A stretch of 64,000 nucleotides of DNA from Bryobacteraceae bacterium (lineage in GTDB: Bacteria; Acidobacteriota; Terriglobia; Bryobacterales; Bryobacteraceae), in assembly GCA_019752335.1 (NCBI GenBank), contig JAIEMJ010000036.1, positions 213,233-277,232 on the forward strand, in the 5' to 3' direction. The notes under the pieces were generated by a model that was not told the origin of the DNA, did no database searches, and saw nothing but the letters and a program-made list of their open reading frames with translations. This document shows, piece by piece, positions 56,661-64,000 of the stretch. Both the position numbers and the translations under genes were made by a program. Each line of letters starts with the position of its first letter. The first letter of the stretch is position 1.

Positions 56661-57449
56661 ATGACCGAAAATCACCCTTTGCTTGAGTGCCGCAATCTCA
56701 CCGTCGGGCGCGGTGAGAAGCGCGTCCTGAACCGCCTCACGCTCACCATCCGCCACCTGGAACATACGGCCATCATTGGCCCCAACGGCTGCGGCAAGAC
56801 GACGCTGATCCGCACCATCACCCGCGACTTCTACCCCTGGCTGCAAGATTCGGACTGGGCCCTGCGCATCATGGGCCGCGACCGCTGGCACGTCTTCGAA
56901 CTACGCAGCCTGCTGGGCATCGTCAACAATGACCTGGTCGCCTCCTGCACGTGCAGCTTCCCGGCGCGCGAGATCATCCTCTCGGGATTCTTCTCGAGTG
57001 TCGGCGTCTGGCCTCATCACGTGGTGGAGCCGCACATGGAGGCCAAGGTGGACGAAGTGATGCGGCTGCTCGAGATTGAACACCTCGCCGAACGCCCTAC
57101 AAACGAGCTCTCCTCCGGCGAAGCGCACCGCGTCGTCATCGGACGCGCCCTGGTGAACGATCCGCGCGCGCTAGTACTTGACGAGCCCTCCACTTCGCTC
57201 GACATCCGCGCGACGCGCGAACTTCGCGAACTGATGCGCAAACTCGCCGCCGCCGGCAAGACGCTTATCCTGGTGACGCATCATCTGCCCGACCTGATCC
57301 CCGAAATGCAGCGCGTGATCCTGATGCGCGAAGGCCAAGTCTTCCGCGACGGCCCGACGCCGGAAGTGCTGACGTCGGCGAACCTGAGCGAGCTATTCGC
57401 CCTGCCCGTCGAGGTGGTGGCGCGCGAGGGCTATTACAACCTCTGGTAA
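56661..57449 (+). CDS. ABC transporter ATP-binding protein
   Basis: 262 residues from ATG 56661. Walker A IIGPNGCGKTTLIRT, a signature reading NELSSGEAHRVVIGRAL (LSSGE instead of LSGGQ), Walker B ALVLDEPSTSLD, switch His VTHHLPDLIPE. The LSSGE variant and the length suit YlmA-like ATPases, whose transported substrate is unknown. No permease is next to it. A frame from 56613 adds an unlikely lead. The last 57 bp overlap the convergent CCA-adding-type gene. Confidence 0.88.
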   Translation: MTENHPLLECRNLTVGRGEKRVLNRLTLTIRHLEHTAIIGPNGCGKTTLIRTITRDFYPWLQDSDWALRIMGRDRWHVFELRSLLGIVNNDLVASCTCSFPAREIILSGFFSSVGVWPHHVVEPHMEAKVDEVMRLLEIEHLAERPTNELSSGEAHRVVIGRALVNDPRALVLDEPSTSLDIRATRELRELMRKLAAAGKTLILVTHHLPDLIPEMQRVILMREGQVFRDGPTPEVLTSANLSELFALPVEVVAREGYYNLW

Positions 57450-58709
57450 AGCCAGCGCCTGTTCGCGGGTGGTGACGCGGCCATCGAGTTGGGCCGTTTC
57501 GAGCGCTTCCAGGATGCTGGAGAAGGCCGGCCCCGGCGGGAGGCCAGCAGCGATGAGGTCGTGGCCGGTGAGTAGCGGAGCCGGGCGAAGGTCGGCTTCG
57601 GTGAGGGCGGCGAGAGCGTCCTGGACGAAGTGATAGTGGGCGAAGTTCCGACTGCTGGCTGCGCAATCCAGCCGGTGCAGCTCCTGATGCTCCGCGAAAT
57701 GGGGCAAGCGCAGGAAACGTCGCAGTGTGCTGGGGCGCATGGCTTCCACGTGGAGCCAGTCCATGTGGTGAGCGACGAGACTGACCACCTGGTCCTGCAC
57801 GGCGGAAGAAGCGCGCAGACGCGTGAGAATCTGGCTGGCCATGCGCGCGCCGACAGCGGCGTGGCCGTCAAAACGAATGCGGCCGGCGGTGCGGACAAAG
57901 GTCGGCGGCTTACCGCAATCGTGCAACAACGCGCCCCAAGCCAGGGACTCCGTTGGTTCACGCAGACCCGCCAGCAACAGGCGCGTATGCACGAAGACGT
58001 CGCCTTCGGGGTGATGCTCGGGAGGCTGCTCGACGCCTTCCATCGCGGCGACTTCAGGCAGCACCTGCACCAGCAAGCCGGTTTCGCGTAGCATCGTCAA
58101 GCCAGCGGCGGCACCGCCTTCCACCAGGATGCGCGTCAGTTCCTCGCGCACCCTTTCCGCGGCGACCTGCCGCAGTTGCGCCGCGTGCTGACGCATAGCT
58201 TGGGCGGTGGCGCCGTCCAAAACAAAGCCAAAGCGGGAGGCGAAGCGGACCGCGCGCAAGAGCCGCAAGTGATCCTCGGCGAAGCGAGCGGCGGGGTCGC
58301 CGATGGCGCGGACGATGCCGCGGGCGAGGTCGTCGCGGCCGCCGACGAAGTCCAGCACTTCGCCGGAGAGGGGATCGAGGAAGAGGCCGTTGATGGTGAA
58401 GTCGCGGCGGGCGGCGTCCGCGGCTGGCGAAGTCTCGAAGGTGACGTGATCCGGACGGCGGCCGTCAGAGTAGCTGGAGTCACTGCGGAACGTGGCTACC
58501 TCGACGCCGTCCACCAGCATGACGCCGAAGTGCGCGCCTACGGCGCCAGCCGAGGGAAAGAGCGCCCGAATCTGCTCGGGCCGCGCGCTGGTGGCGATGT
58601 CGTAGTCCTTGGGCTCTCGCCCCAAAAGCCGGTCGCGCACGCAGCCGCCCACCCAATAGGCGAGGTGGCCCGCGGCGCGGAGGCGTTCGACGATGTGCAG
58701 GGCATTCAC
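57393..58709 (-). CDS. CCA tRNA nucleotidyltransferase/poly(A) polymerase-like protein with HD domain
   Basis: 438 residues from GTG 58709, which has a TATTCT box 7 nt upstream and gives the typical N-terminus (NALHIVERLRAAGHLAYWVG). Class II nucleotidyltransferase head: YWVGGCVRDRLLGREPKDYD (GGxVRD and DxD), RRDFTINGLFLDPLSGEVLD, GDPAARFAEDHLRLLRAVRF. An HD domain follows (HTRLLLAGL, LLHDCGKPPTF, GHAAVGARMASQIL). Class II CCA-adding enzymes with HD domains repair tRNA 3' ends. Without the family-specific C-terminal marker a poly(A) polymerase role is not excluded. Confidence 0.9.
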   Translation of the reverse strand: MNALHIVERLRAAGHLAYWVGGCVRDRLLGREPKDYDIATSARPEQIRALFPSAGAVGAHFGVMLVDGVEVATFRSDSSYSDGRRPDHVTFETSPAADAARRDFTINGLFLDPLSGEVLDFVGGRDDLARGIVRAIGDPAARFAEDHLRLLRAVRFASRFGFVLDGATAQAMRQHAAQLRQVAAERVREELTRILVEGGAAAGLTMLRETGLLVQVLPEVAAMEGVEQPPEHHPEGDVFVHTRLLLAGLREPTESLAWGALLHDCGKPPTFVRTAGRIRFDGHAAVGARMASQILTRLRASSAVQDQVVSLVAHHMDWLHVEAMRPSTLRRFLRLPHFAEHQELHRLDCAASSRNFAHYHFVQDALAALTEADLRPAPLLTGHDLIAAGLPPGPAFSSILEALETAQLDGRVTTREQALALPEVVIALARHHLDGQGE

Positions 58710-58716
58710 CTTCTGT

Positions 58717-58722
58717 AGAATA
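58717..58722 (-). promoter_or_regulatory. -10 box of the CCA-adding-type gene
   Basis: TATTCT on the minus strand, 7 nt before the GTG at 58709. No Shine-Dalgarno; the longer GTG start at 58742 would lie upstream of this box. Confidence 0.5.
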
Positions 58723-58766
58723 CAAGGTGTGGCTTCGGCCACTCTGCTTTATGACCTTCCAACACC

Positions 58767-60998
58767 ATGGCGACTGACGGCCAACCTCAAAAGAGCAGCA
58801 CGGCGGGGAATACCGCCAAAGTTGTCGTAGCGACCACCGTCGCCCTCTCTTTCATCAGCTTCTGGCGCGGCGCTTCCATCGTCCTCAGTGATCTCGCCTC
58901 CACGATGTTCTACATCGGCGGCATCGTGGAGCAATCGATCGGCCCGGCGGCGCCATGGTTTGTCATCGCCATTCTAATTTTCGGCTTTGCCATTCGCAGC
59001 GTCTACATGGAGTCCTGTTCGATGTTCGTGCGGGGCGGCGTCTATGTGGTGGTGCGGGACAGCATGGGTCCCGGGATGGCGAAGATCTCGGTGTCGGCGC
59101 TGGTGGTGGACTACATCTTGACGGGTCCGATCAGTTCGGTGTCGGCGGGGCATTACTTTGCCGGTCTGATCAACGAAATCGTCGAGAAACTGCACCAGCC
59201 GGACTTGCAGGTAAACGCGAACTACTTCGCCATGGCTTTTGGCCTGATCGTTACCGGGTATTTCTGGCGCAGCAACATTCGCGGCGTACATGAGAGCAGC
59301 GGCCACGCGCTGCGCATTATGCAGATCACCACCGTGATGGTGGTGATGATGCTGATCTGGTGCGGCATCACGTTGCTGATGAAGGATAATGTGAGTCTGC
59401 CGCCGGCGCCGTTGCCGCAGAATCTGAAGTGGGGCCATGGCGCGCAGGGCTGGCTCGAAGGCACATTCTGGATGCAGATCTCGAGCGTTGCGCTGCTGGT
59501 GGCCTTTGGCCATTCCCTGCTAGCGATGTCGGGCTTTGAAACCCTGGCGCAGGTCTATCGCGAAATCGGCTATCCGAAGCTGAAGAATCTTAGCATCACG
59601 GCCAACATCGTTTGCTTTTACGCCCTGATTTCCACGGGCCTGATCTCGCTGTTCGCGGTGATGATCATTCCGGACAACGTGCGGCTGGTCTTCAAGGACA
59701 ACCTGCTGGGCGGCCTGACGAATTACCTGGCGGGCCCGCCCTTGCTCACCTTCACGTTTCACGTCTTCGTGGTGATCGTCGGCACGCTGATTCTCTCCGG
59801 CGCGGTGAACGCTTCGATCATTGGCGCCAACGGCGTGCTGAACCGTGTGGCCGAAGACGGCGTCCTCCTCGACTGGTTCCGCCGCCCGCACAAGACCTTC
59901 GGCACCACTTACAACATCATCAACCTGATCGCCATTCTCCAGGCGGCCACCATCCTGGGCAGCCGCGGCGACGTCCTGCTGCTAGGCGAGGCCTACGCTT
60001 TCGGCGTCACGTGGAGCTTTTTCCTCAAGGGCCTGGGCGTGCTGGCGCTGCGTTTCCAGCGCCAGGATCAGGAGTACAAGTTCCCCTTGAACCTCAAGGT
60101 GGGCCGCATCGAGTTGCCCATCGGCTTGGGCGCCACGGTGCTGATGCTGTTTTTCGTCGCGCTTGCTAACCTCTTCTCGAAGCAGATCGCCACCATCTAC
60201 GGCGTCTCCTTCACGCTACTGCTGTTTGCGATCTTCATGATCTCCGAACGCATCAACCGCGGCAATCGCGGCAAGAAGGACCAGGGCTTGGAGCAGTTCA
60301 ACCTGGAGCACGAAGAGCAGGTGGAGCAGGACGCCGTCCATGTGCGCCCCGGCTGCGTCCTGGTGGCCGTGCGCGGCTACCGGCAGATGGACCATCTGCA
60401 GCGTGTCCTCGAAAAGACGAACCTGCGCCGGCACGACATTGTCGTGATGAGCGTGCGCCCCATTGGCGGCTCCGGCGAGTACGAACTCTCACAGGAGCAG
60501 ATCTTCACCAGCTACGAGCAGGAGCTCTTCAGCCACGTCGTTTCCATGGCGGAGAAGCAAGGCAAGCACGTGGAACTGCTAGTGGTGCCCGGCCTGGACC
60601 CCTTCGACGCCATGGTGCAGACGGCCGCCAAGCTGCAATGCTCGCGCCTGGTGACGGGCGTTTCGGCGACGATGGCCTCCGACGAACTCGCCCGCCGCAT
60701 CGGCCAGGCATGGGAACGTCTGCCCGACGTGAAACACGCCTTCTCGCTCGAAATCATCAAGCCGGACCGGCCCTCAAAATTCGTCAACCTGGGCCCCCAC
60801 CCGCCGCGCCTGTGGCCGGAAGACGTGGACCGCGTCCACGATATCTGGCTGGAGCTCTCGGAGAAGTTGGGACTGGGCTCGAATCTGCATCACCGTGACG
60901 TAGTGGGCGTCGCTCTGCGGCGGATGGAGCAGGACCTGCAAGGCGAGGACCGGCTGAAGATCGTCGAAGAGATGAAGCGCGAAATGGGTAAGGGTTAG
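58767..60998 (+). CDS. APC-superfamily permease with C-terminal cytosolic domain
   Basis: 743 residues. About 12 to 13 membrane helices (ALSFISFWRGASIVLSDLAS, GGVYVVVRDSMGPGMAKISV, LLAMSGFETLAQVYREIGYP, GANGVLNRVAEDGVLLDWFR) form an APC-type transporter, followed by about 230 residues of soluble sequence. That tail begins RPGCVLVAVRGYRQMDHLQR and contains VEDLLV-like universal-stress-type strands (HVELLVVPGLDPFDAMVQTA). USP domains bind ATP/ADP and may gate transport, an idea not shown here. Solute unknown. Divergent from the CCA-adding-type gene. Confidence 0.85.
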   Translation: MATDGQPQKSSTAGNTAKVVVATTVALSFISFWRGASIVLSDLASTMFYIGGIVEQSIGPAAPWFVIAILIFGFAIRSVYMESCSMFVRGGVYVVVRDSMGPGMAKISVSALVVDYILTGPISSVSAGHYFAGLINEIVEKLHQPDLQVNANYFAMAFGLIVTGYFWRSNIRGVHESSGHALRIMQITTVMVVMMLIWCGITLLMKDNVSLPPAPLPQNLKWGHGAQGWLEGTFWMQISSVALLVAFGHSLLAMSGFETLAQVYREIGYPKLKNLSITANIVCFYALISTGLISLFAVMIIPDNVRLVFKDNLLGGLTNYLAGPPLLTFTFHVFVVIVGTLILSGAVNASIIGANGVLNRVAEDGVLLDWFRRPHKTFGTTYNIINLIAILQAATILGSRGDVLLLGEAYAFGVTWSFFLKGLGVLALRFQRQDQEYKFPLNLKVGRIELPIGLGATVLMLFFVALANLFSKQIATIYGVSFTLLLFAIFMISERINRGNRGKKDQGLEQFNLEHEEQVEQDAVHVRPGCVLVAVRGYRQMDHLQRVLEKTNLRRHDIVVMSVRPIGGSGEYELSQEQIFTSYEQELFSHVVSMAEKQGKHVELLVVPGLDPFDAMVQTAAKLQCSRLVTGVSATMASDELARRIGQAWERLPDVKHAFSLEIIKPDRPSKFVNLGPHPPRLWPEDVDRVHDIWLELSEKLGLGSNLHHRDVVGVALRRMEQDLQGEDRLKIVEEMKREMGKG

Positions 60999-61058
60999 AT
61001 CCCCGCTGGACTCGGCCAGACCTACCCTCGGCATGGGATAGAGCCCAGCGCCGCCGGA

Positions 61059-61067
61059 TGCTATCTT
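61059..61067 (+). promoter_or_regulatory. Extended -10 promoter of the 61078 gene
   Basis: TGCTATCTT with TATCTT at 61062-61067, 10 nt before ATG 61078. The word closely matches TGCTATCCT at 44946 and 48042. Confidence 0.5.
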
Positions 61068-61077
61068 CAGCTCAGCT

Positions 61078-61539
61078 ATGAATCCTCTGAACGCACTTAC
61101 CGGCCTGTTCGGCCAATATCTCACCCCCGATACGGCGCACGAAGCCGACGCACCTGACCACTTTGACCAAATGGCGCAACACGCGCCCACCGGCACCCTG
61201 GCCGAAGGCATCGCGGCGGCGTTGCAATCGAAAGACACACCGCCCTTCGCGGAGATGGCGGCGCAGCTCTTCTCGAACGGCGACGCCGGCCAGAAGGCCT
61301 CCATGTTGAACGCCCTGCTGCCGTCGCTGGCGCCGTCGGTGCTGGAGAAGCTCGGTCTGGGCAGCGGGTCAGTGACGGCGGACCAGGCCGCGGCGGCTCA
61401 CGCCGAAAGCAGCGATCCTTCGATTCTGGGCCGCATGAGTTCCATTTACGCCGAGCATCCAACCCTCGTGAAGACTCTGGGCGCGACCGCGATGATCATT
61501 GCCATGCGCAAGATCGCCGAACGATATCCCAGCACCTAA
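61078..61539 (+). CDS. Hypothetical protein, DUF937-like
   Basis: 153 residues, soluble and Ala-rich, with a Gly/Ala-helix style (NALTGLFGQYLTPDTAHEAD, ALLPSLAPSVLEKLGLGSGS, LVKTLGATAMIIAMRKIAER). The repeated AMAAQLFSNGD-like helices recall DUF937/YidB proteins, but the match is weak. Preceded by an extended -10 box, so probably its own transcript. Confidence 0.6.
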   Translation: MNPLNALTGLFGQYLTPDTAHEADAPDHFDQMAQHAPTGTLAEGIAAALQSKDTPPFAEMAAQLFSNGDAGQKASMLNALLPSLAPSVLEKLGLGSGSVTADQAAAAHAESSDPSILGRMSSIYAEHPTLVKTLGATAMIIAMRKIAERYPST

Positions 61540-61632
61540 AGGGGCAAGGTCCTCATTGGCTCCGGGCCGCGCTTCGTCGCCGCACCCGCTCACACACATT
61601 CCGAAATCCGCATCTATGGTCGCCCGCGTCCG

Positions 61633-62006
61633 ATGCGTTACTGCCTTTCGTCGCTCACCGTAACCGGCCTACTCTTTGCGCAAGCGCAATTCCGTAAGGT
61701 CGACCCCACACTTACTCTCGAACGCGTCATTGCCATCGTTCCCATGCTCGGCACGGGCTCAGGTAAAGACGCGAAACGGCCCCAGTTTTCTCACTTGCCC
61801 GGCATCACCGGCTTCACCCTGAACGCAGCGACGATGGACGTAACGCCGTAGTCGAATTCGTCGCCGCGGATCGCAAATCTCTCGACCCCATTGTCAACTC
61901 CGCCAATCGCCTGGCCCGCAAAGAAGATACTTCGAAAGACTCGGTCTACTTCAAGCGCTACAGAAAGAACTTCAAACCCGAACGCTTCGGCGTCGCGATG
62001 CCGTAA
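61633..62006 (+). pseudogene. Frameshifted gene for a small exported protein
   Basis: Frame 1 begins with a signal peptide (MRYCLSSLTVTGLLFAQAQF) and ends at TAG 61849-61851 shortly after GITGFTLNAATMD. In another frame, from 61830, DDGRNAVVEFVAADRKSLDP, IVNSANRLARKEDTSKDSVY, FKRYRKNFKPERFGVAMP and TAA 62004-62006 continue as protein-like sequence. Joined they would give about 125 residues. A 1-base indel near 61830 would explain the break. No family recognised. Confidence 0.6.
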
Positions 62007-62401
62007 AGCACTGGCGCCGTGAAGCGCCTACAAGAATCACCCCGAATTGCTGCGCACCTACCAGCCCCGAACGCAGTGAGAGGGTCGTTCAGAATCCGCA
62101 GTTTACGGTGCTGTTCATGGAGCGTCAGCGGCTCATGAACACCGTTCGTCAATACGGAGCTTTGACGCGGCTCGCTGACGCGCCCATCTGCTCAATTTTC
62201 CGCGGCCGCGCCGACCCGCGCTCGCGCGTACTAACTCGTCCGACGGCACGAGCGATTATGAGTCTCAGGCAACACCTTGCCAACTAACTGCAGCCACAAC
62301 TTCGCCAACTGGGACATGTACCATCATTTCCTCCGCGCCACTTCAGACTATAACTTCGACACCGGCTCCGCCCTACGACGTCGTCTACGACGGTAAGCGC
62401 T
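62007..62401 (+). other. Decayed stretch upstream of the Rhs gene
   Basis: 395 bp without an intact gene. It contains copy 2 of the 61-bp dispersed repeat (62030-62090) and, near 62340, codons that read like Rhs material (RVVYDGKR-like) in other frames. Best read as eroded 5' sequence of the Rhs gene and an unrelated mobile remnant. Confidence 0.45.
62030..62090 (+). repeat. Dispersed 61-bp repeat, copy 2
   Basis: About 51 of 61 bases match 25958-26018 in the same orientation. Reads YKNHPELLRTYQPRTQ-stop in one frame. Confidence 0.6.
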
Positions 62402-63937
62402 GTGGCATCACTCGGCGGTGATCTCGGCTTTGGCCACGGCTGGCGCTTACAGGCCGGCGCGATTGCGCCCATTTGGAATGGCAGTGCTTTCTCCCATTTC
62501 GTCTTTACAGATTCCACCGGCGCGGAGTATCACTTAACGGTGAATAACAACGGCGTCTGGAGCGGCAAGGATTGCGCCTATGTTTACAACGAAGAGCGCG
62601 CCGCGCAGATGGCTATCGCTTATGACTACACCACGGGCCAGTTTCCCAATCAGTTTGCCACCTTCACGCTGAACAAAGTCACTTACCCGACTACTTATAC
62701 GCAGTCTGGGCCGCAAGTGATAGCGGTTCCTGGCGCGGTCTATCAGTATACCTACGACAGCACCGGCCGACCCACCGGCGAAACTCGGGACGGCAGCGCC
62801 GTGGTCGATCAGGTGACGTATAATACCTTTGGAGCCATGACTCAGATGCGTCAACTCGTCGGCGGCGGCAGCAAGACCGAAACCCGCGCCTACGACTCCT
62901 TCCAGCGCCTCACTTCGATGACCACGCTGGACGGCGCCGCCATCACTTACAATTACTCGCAGACCGCCAACGACGGTAAGCTCGTCTCCCAGACGACCGT
63001 AGCCTCGGACACCTACGGCTACGACCCGGGCAACAAGCGCATCTGGAAGAACGACGAATACACCTTCTGGGGCGCCAACGGCGAACGCATCGGCCGCTAT
63101 TCGGCGATGAAGCTGGTGGATTCCAGTAATAACCATTCTTTCGTCTTCCAGAAGATCCAGGTAGACGAATACTTCGGCGGCTGCCGCCTGACGTCGCAGG
63201 ACCGGCAGGGGTCGGTGGGCAGTTACTATCCGTATGGCGAGTCGCGGTCGGGGACGGTGTCGAATGCCGATTCGTTTGCGACTTACTTCCGGGATACTAC
63301 GGGTCTGGACTATGCGGACCAAAGATACCATCTACAGGGGGTGGGGCGGTTCCTTACGGCAGATCCGACGGAGCCTGGGGAAGTCCTGACGCCACGGTCT
63401 TGGAATTACTATTCGTATGTTGAGAGTGATCCAATCAACTTTAACGATCCTAACGGAACAGACGTTAGCGGCCTAAATGTCTCTTTCAGTCTAACTCCAA
63501 CGTGTCTTGAACGTTTCACCAGTTTGATTTCTACTGATCCGGAAGGGTGGTTTAACAGCGATGTTGGAACTTTGGCTATCCATATCTATTTTGAGTGGCG
63601 AAGTGACGGCACGAGACCTAACGACGATGTCAATATCTGGACCGGTATTGCAAATGTCTGGAGAAATCGTTGGCATCTTACCGATCAACAGAAAAGAGAA
63701 TACCTCAGTAATGGCTTCGCAGACTTGACGAAGACTTATGGCTTCAAAGGCATGTTCGCTGCTTACGATAGCGGCGAGAAGTTTTGGGAAAGTTGGAAAG
63801 GTAAGGTCTATCTAAAACAGAGTTACGTGTCGAACTCCGACCCTAGAACCCCCGGTCTCGTCCAAATTGTGAACTCTGCGCCAGACAGCGGACTGTGTAA
63901 CGGCATTGGGCAAGTGCCGGTCAGTGCGCCGGGATAA
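62402..63937 (+). CDS. Truncated Rhs/YD-repeat protein with Rhs core and variable C-terminus
   Basis: 511 residues from a GTG, without signal peptide. It begins with a late part of an Rhs N-domain (GDLGFGHGWRLQAGAIAPIW, FVFTDSTGAEYHL), then a few YD repeats (YQYTYDSTGRPTGETRDGSA, ETRAYDSFQRLTSMT) and the conserved Rhs core (GSVGSYYPYGESRS, DTTGLDYADQRYHLQGVGRF, LTADPTEPGE) ending near residue 355. The last 155 residues (from VSGLNVSFSLTPTCLER) form a unique, more AT-rich domain including IWTGIANVWRNRWHLTDQQK. Full-length Rhs proteins exceed 1,000 residues, so this copy has lost most repeats. The C-terminal domain may be a toxin-like module of unknown fold. Confidence 0.75.
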   Translation: MASLGGDLGFGHGWRLQAGAIAPIWNGSAFSHFVFTDSTGAEYHLTVNNNGVWSGKDCAYVYNEERAAQMAIAYDYTTGQFPNQFATFTLNKVTYPTTYTQSGPQVIAVPGAVYQYTYDSTGRPTGETRDGSAVVDQVTYNTFGAMTQMRQLVGGGSKTETRAYDSFQRLTSMTTLDGAAITYNYSQTANDGKLVSQTTVASDTYGYDPGNKRIWKNDEYTFWGANGERIGRYSAMKLVDSSNNHSFVFQKIQVDEYFGGCRLTSQDRQGSVGSYYPYGESRSGTVSNADSFATYFRDTTGLDYADQRYHLQGVGRFLTADPTEPGEVLTPRSWNYYSYVESDPINFNDPNGTDVSGLNVSFSLTPTCLERFTSLISTDPEGWFNSDVGTLAIHIYFEWRSDGTRPNDDVNIWTGIANVWRNRWHLTDQQKREYLSNGFADLTKTYGFKGMFAAYDSGEKFWESWKGKVYLKQSYVSNSDPRTPGLVQIVNSAPDSGLCNGIGQVPVSAPG

Positions 63938-63955
63938 ACCGGCATATGGTAGGGG

Positions 63956-64000
63956 ATGAAAGAGCCCTACAGGAAAGGAATAGCGAACCATTCTGGCCTC
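63956..64000 (+). CDS. Start of an ORF resembling those beside group II intron reverse transcriptases (cut by window end)
   Basis: GGTAGGGG precedes ATG 63956, which opens MKEPYRKGIANHSGL to the window edge. In my recollection this opening (MKEPYxxGVANHxGPES) occurs in a small hypothetical ORF found next to group II intron maturases in many bacteria. Only 15 codons are visible, so this is a weak identification. Confidence 0.35.
   Translation, partial: MKEPYRKGIANHSGL

Noticed and set aside
1..64000. tRNA, rRNA, riboswitch or CRISPR features
   Set aside because: No cloverleaf-type GGTTCGAATCC arms, no rRNA-like tracts and no regularly spaced direct repeats were seen by eye; a covariance-model scan would be needed to exclude small RNAs.

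Overview
This window is about 62 percent GC, densely coded on both strands, and looks like a chromosomal piece of an acidobacterium of the Bryobacterales/Solibacter type. The pointers are a large Oar-like TonB-dependent receptor with an N-terminal carboxypeptidase-regulatory domain, a PadR regulator followed by an ADOP (acidobacterial duplicated orphan permease), DUF1080, DUF1501, DUF362 and sulfatase proteins with twin-arginine leaders, a PEP-CTERM surface protein and the hopanoid radical-SAM protein HpnJ. No rRNA, tRNA, CRISPR array or complete insertion sequence was found.

Layout. 1-14.8 kb: catabolic and secreted proteins (enolase-superfamily enzyme cut by the window edge, CorA-like transporter, tandem DUF1080, a small alpha-toroid protein coupled to DUF362, URO-D-like enzyme, Lrp regulator, secreted beta-propeller and PEP-CTERM protein, MFS carrier, SsuBC-type ABC importer, DUF1501, histone-deacetylase-like amidohydrolase). 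15-17 kb: amino-acid permease and thermonuclease. 17-21.2 kb (minus): ridA, DUF2071, class III aminotransferase, a small unknown and hpnJ. 21.2-24.6 kb (minus): tdk, a deoC-like gene, a lone B12-binding mutase domain and a NYN/OST-HTH protein, closed by a strong terminator; a deoxyhypusine-synthase-like gene is divergent. 25.9-28.6 kb: decayed DNA, then an ECF sigma factor, putative anti-sigma factor and CPBP protease. 28.7-34.6 kb: hydroxyacid dehydrogenase, TonB receptor and sulfatase.

34.7-44.2 kb is a polysaccharide locus: rfbF, rfbG, rfbH, a YerE-like ThDP enzyme and an epimerase/reductase, most economically read as synthesis of a CDP-linked branched 3,6-dideoxy sugar, followed by a GT2 transferase and a polytopic membrane protein. 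A deletion relic of a GT2 gene lies just upstream. 44.2-51 kb is accessory: a nucleotidyltransferase pair, a Uma2 gene between direct repeats, an ArsR-type regulator with two SRPBCC proteins, and a PadR-ADOP cassette preceded by a decayed second copy of itself. 51-61.5 kb returns to metabolism: a barrel protein/DUF2141/SDR/TetR group, a minus-strand lipoprotein/GGR/HAD/TMEM175 operon, an ABC ATPase, a CCA-adding-type enzyme and a large APC permease. 61.5-64 kb holds a frameshifted gene, a truncated Rhs gene and the start of an ORF of a kind found beside group II introns.

Many starts lie only 6-10 nt downstream of a good -10 box without a Shine-Dalgarno, so leaderless transcription looks common here. 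Operons are tight, with ATGA, GTGA or TTGA overlaps. Start codons were reassigned wherever ribosome sites, promoters or family length argued against the longest frame. All functional names are from reading the sequence; no database search was run.
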